Below, piece by piece: positions 63,906-64,000 of a stretch of 64,000 nucleotides of DNA; the stretch's first letter is position 1; every line of letters begins with the position of its first letter. A program made the translations under genes and the position numbers. The DNA comes from Longimicrobiales bacterium. GTDB lineage: Bacteria > Gemmatimonadota > Gemmatimonadetes > Longimicrobiales > RSA9. The stretch is from NCBI GenBank assembly GCA_035764935.1, contig DASTYK010000034.1:1-64000 (forward strand), given 5' to 3'. Below the pieces are notes generated by a model. The model did not search any database. It had not been told where the DNA came from and saw only the letters and a list, made by a program, of their open reading frames with translations.

Positions 63906-63995
63906 GCCTTCGCGAGGACCGTCAGAAGTTGCGGCGCAGGTCCATGCCGCGCCTTCGCGAGGACCGTCAGAAGTTGCGGCGCAGGTCCATGCCGC
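63906..63995. repeat. Exact 45-bp tandem duplication at the msrP-msrQ junction
   Basis: Bases 63906-63950 and 63951-63995 are identical. On the minus strand each copy carries GMDLRRNF, a TGA stop and the msrQ upstream sequence CGGTCCTCGCGAAGGC. Thus the msrP end and the intercistronic region are present twice. Confidence 0.9.
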
Positions 63996-64000
63996 TGTAG
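63967..64000 (-). CDS. msrP: C-terminal end of MsrP, methionine sulfoxide reductase (partial)
   Basis: The minus strand reads YSGMDLRRNF and stop, ending 63 bp before the msrQ start. This matches the end of MsrP (YedY) molybdoenzymes as I remember the family, and the position before msrQ supports it. Only ten codons are inside the window. By family it repairs oxidised periplasmic methionines. Confidence 0.55.
   Translation of the reverse strand, partial: YSGMDLRRNF

Overview
The window is GC-rich bacterial chromosome, about two thirds G+C by eye. Genes are tightly packed, GTG starts are common and many neighbours share ATGA or GTGA overlaps. I find 57 genes (the two at the ends partial) and no tRNA, rRNA, CRISPR array, transposase or prophage. 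Signal peptides, lipoproteins, TolC proteins, RND pumps and small outer-membrane beta-barrels show a diderm cell envelope. The mix (several TolC/RND/ABC pumps, many small barrels, a SWIB protein with a histone-H1-like tail, a TonB-plug-like lipoprotein) resembles Gemmatimonadota; that assignment is inference, because no rRNA or other marker is present.

Layout. 1-2.4 kb: end of a TauE/SafE-like permease, a half-size Na/Ca antiporter and two beta-barrel proteins. 2.4-9.0 kb (minus): a glycerophosphodiesterase and a TolC-adaptor-RND operon. 9.3-12.1 kb: a histidine kinase and NtrC-type regulator transcribed away from that pump. 12.4-15.0 kb: a universal stress protein coupled to a membrane-anchored lytic transglycosylase. 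15.2-21.7 kb (minus): a second pump operon led by its MarR/GbsR-type repressor, with a perfect operator palindrome over the -35 box. 21.8-26.4 kb: a small barrel, an unassigned methyltransferase-like protein, a VOC protein, an M20 peptidase and a TonB-plug-like lipoprotein. 26.4-32.7 kb: a seven-gene operon of ECF sigma factor, membrane protein, CpxP/CnrX-like periplasmic protein, TolC, ABC ATPase, MacA-like adaptor and MacB-like permease, preceded by an ECF-type promoter. 32.7-39.7 kb: BNR lipoprotein, barrel, TPR protein, MFS transporter, M15-like/LysM protein and a DUF892 protein. 39.8-42.7 kb: deacetylase, NDH-2-like dehydrogenase and DUF456 operon. 42.8-47.7 kb: NTF2-like protein, GGDEF-EAL protein, HEAGH membrane protein and a LigD-type phosphoesterase with a degenerate ligase domain. 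47.9-51.9 kb: overlapping TPR, TreT-like and phosphatidylserine decarboxylase genes facing a phosphopantetheinyl transferase. 52-58 kb: SWIB/H1-like protein, MurB, small membrane proteins, an Ntn-hydrolase acylase, a SIMPL protein and an 11-residue-repeat protein. 58-64 kb (minus): RmuC, a DUF4015 protein, a GMC oxidoreductase, MsrQ and the end of MsrP.

The theme is envelope maintenance: three complete tripartite exporters, each beside its own regulator (two-component, MarR-type, ECF sigma), plus wall hydrolases, lipid enzymes and periplasmic methionine-sulfoxide repair. The most interesting units are the ECF/CnrX-like/MacAB-TolC operon, the phosphoesterase whose ligase domain has lost its catalytic residues, the seven-fold 11-mer repeat protein, the half-size antiporter, and an exact 45-bp tandem duplication at the msrP-msrQ junction.
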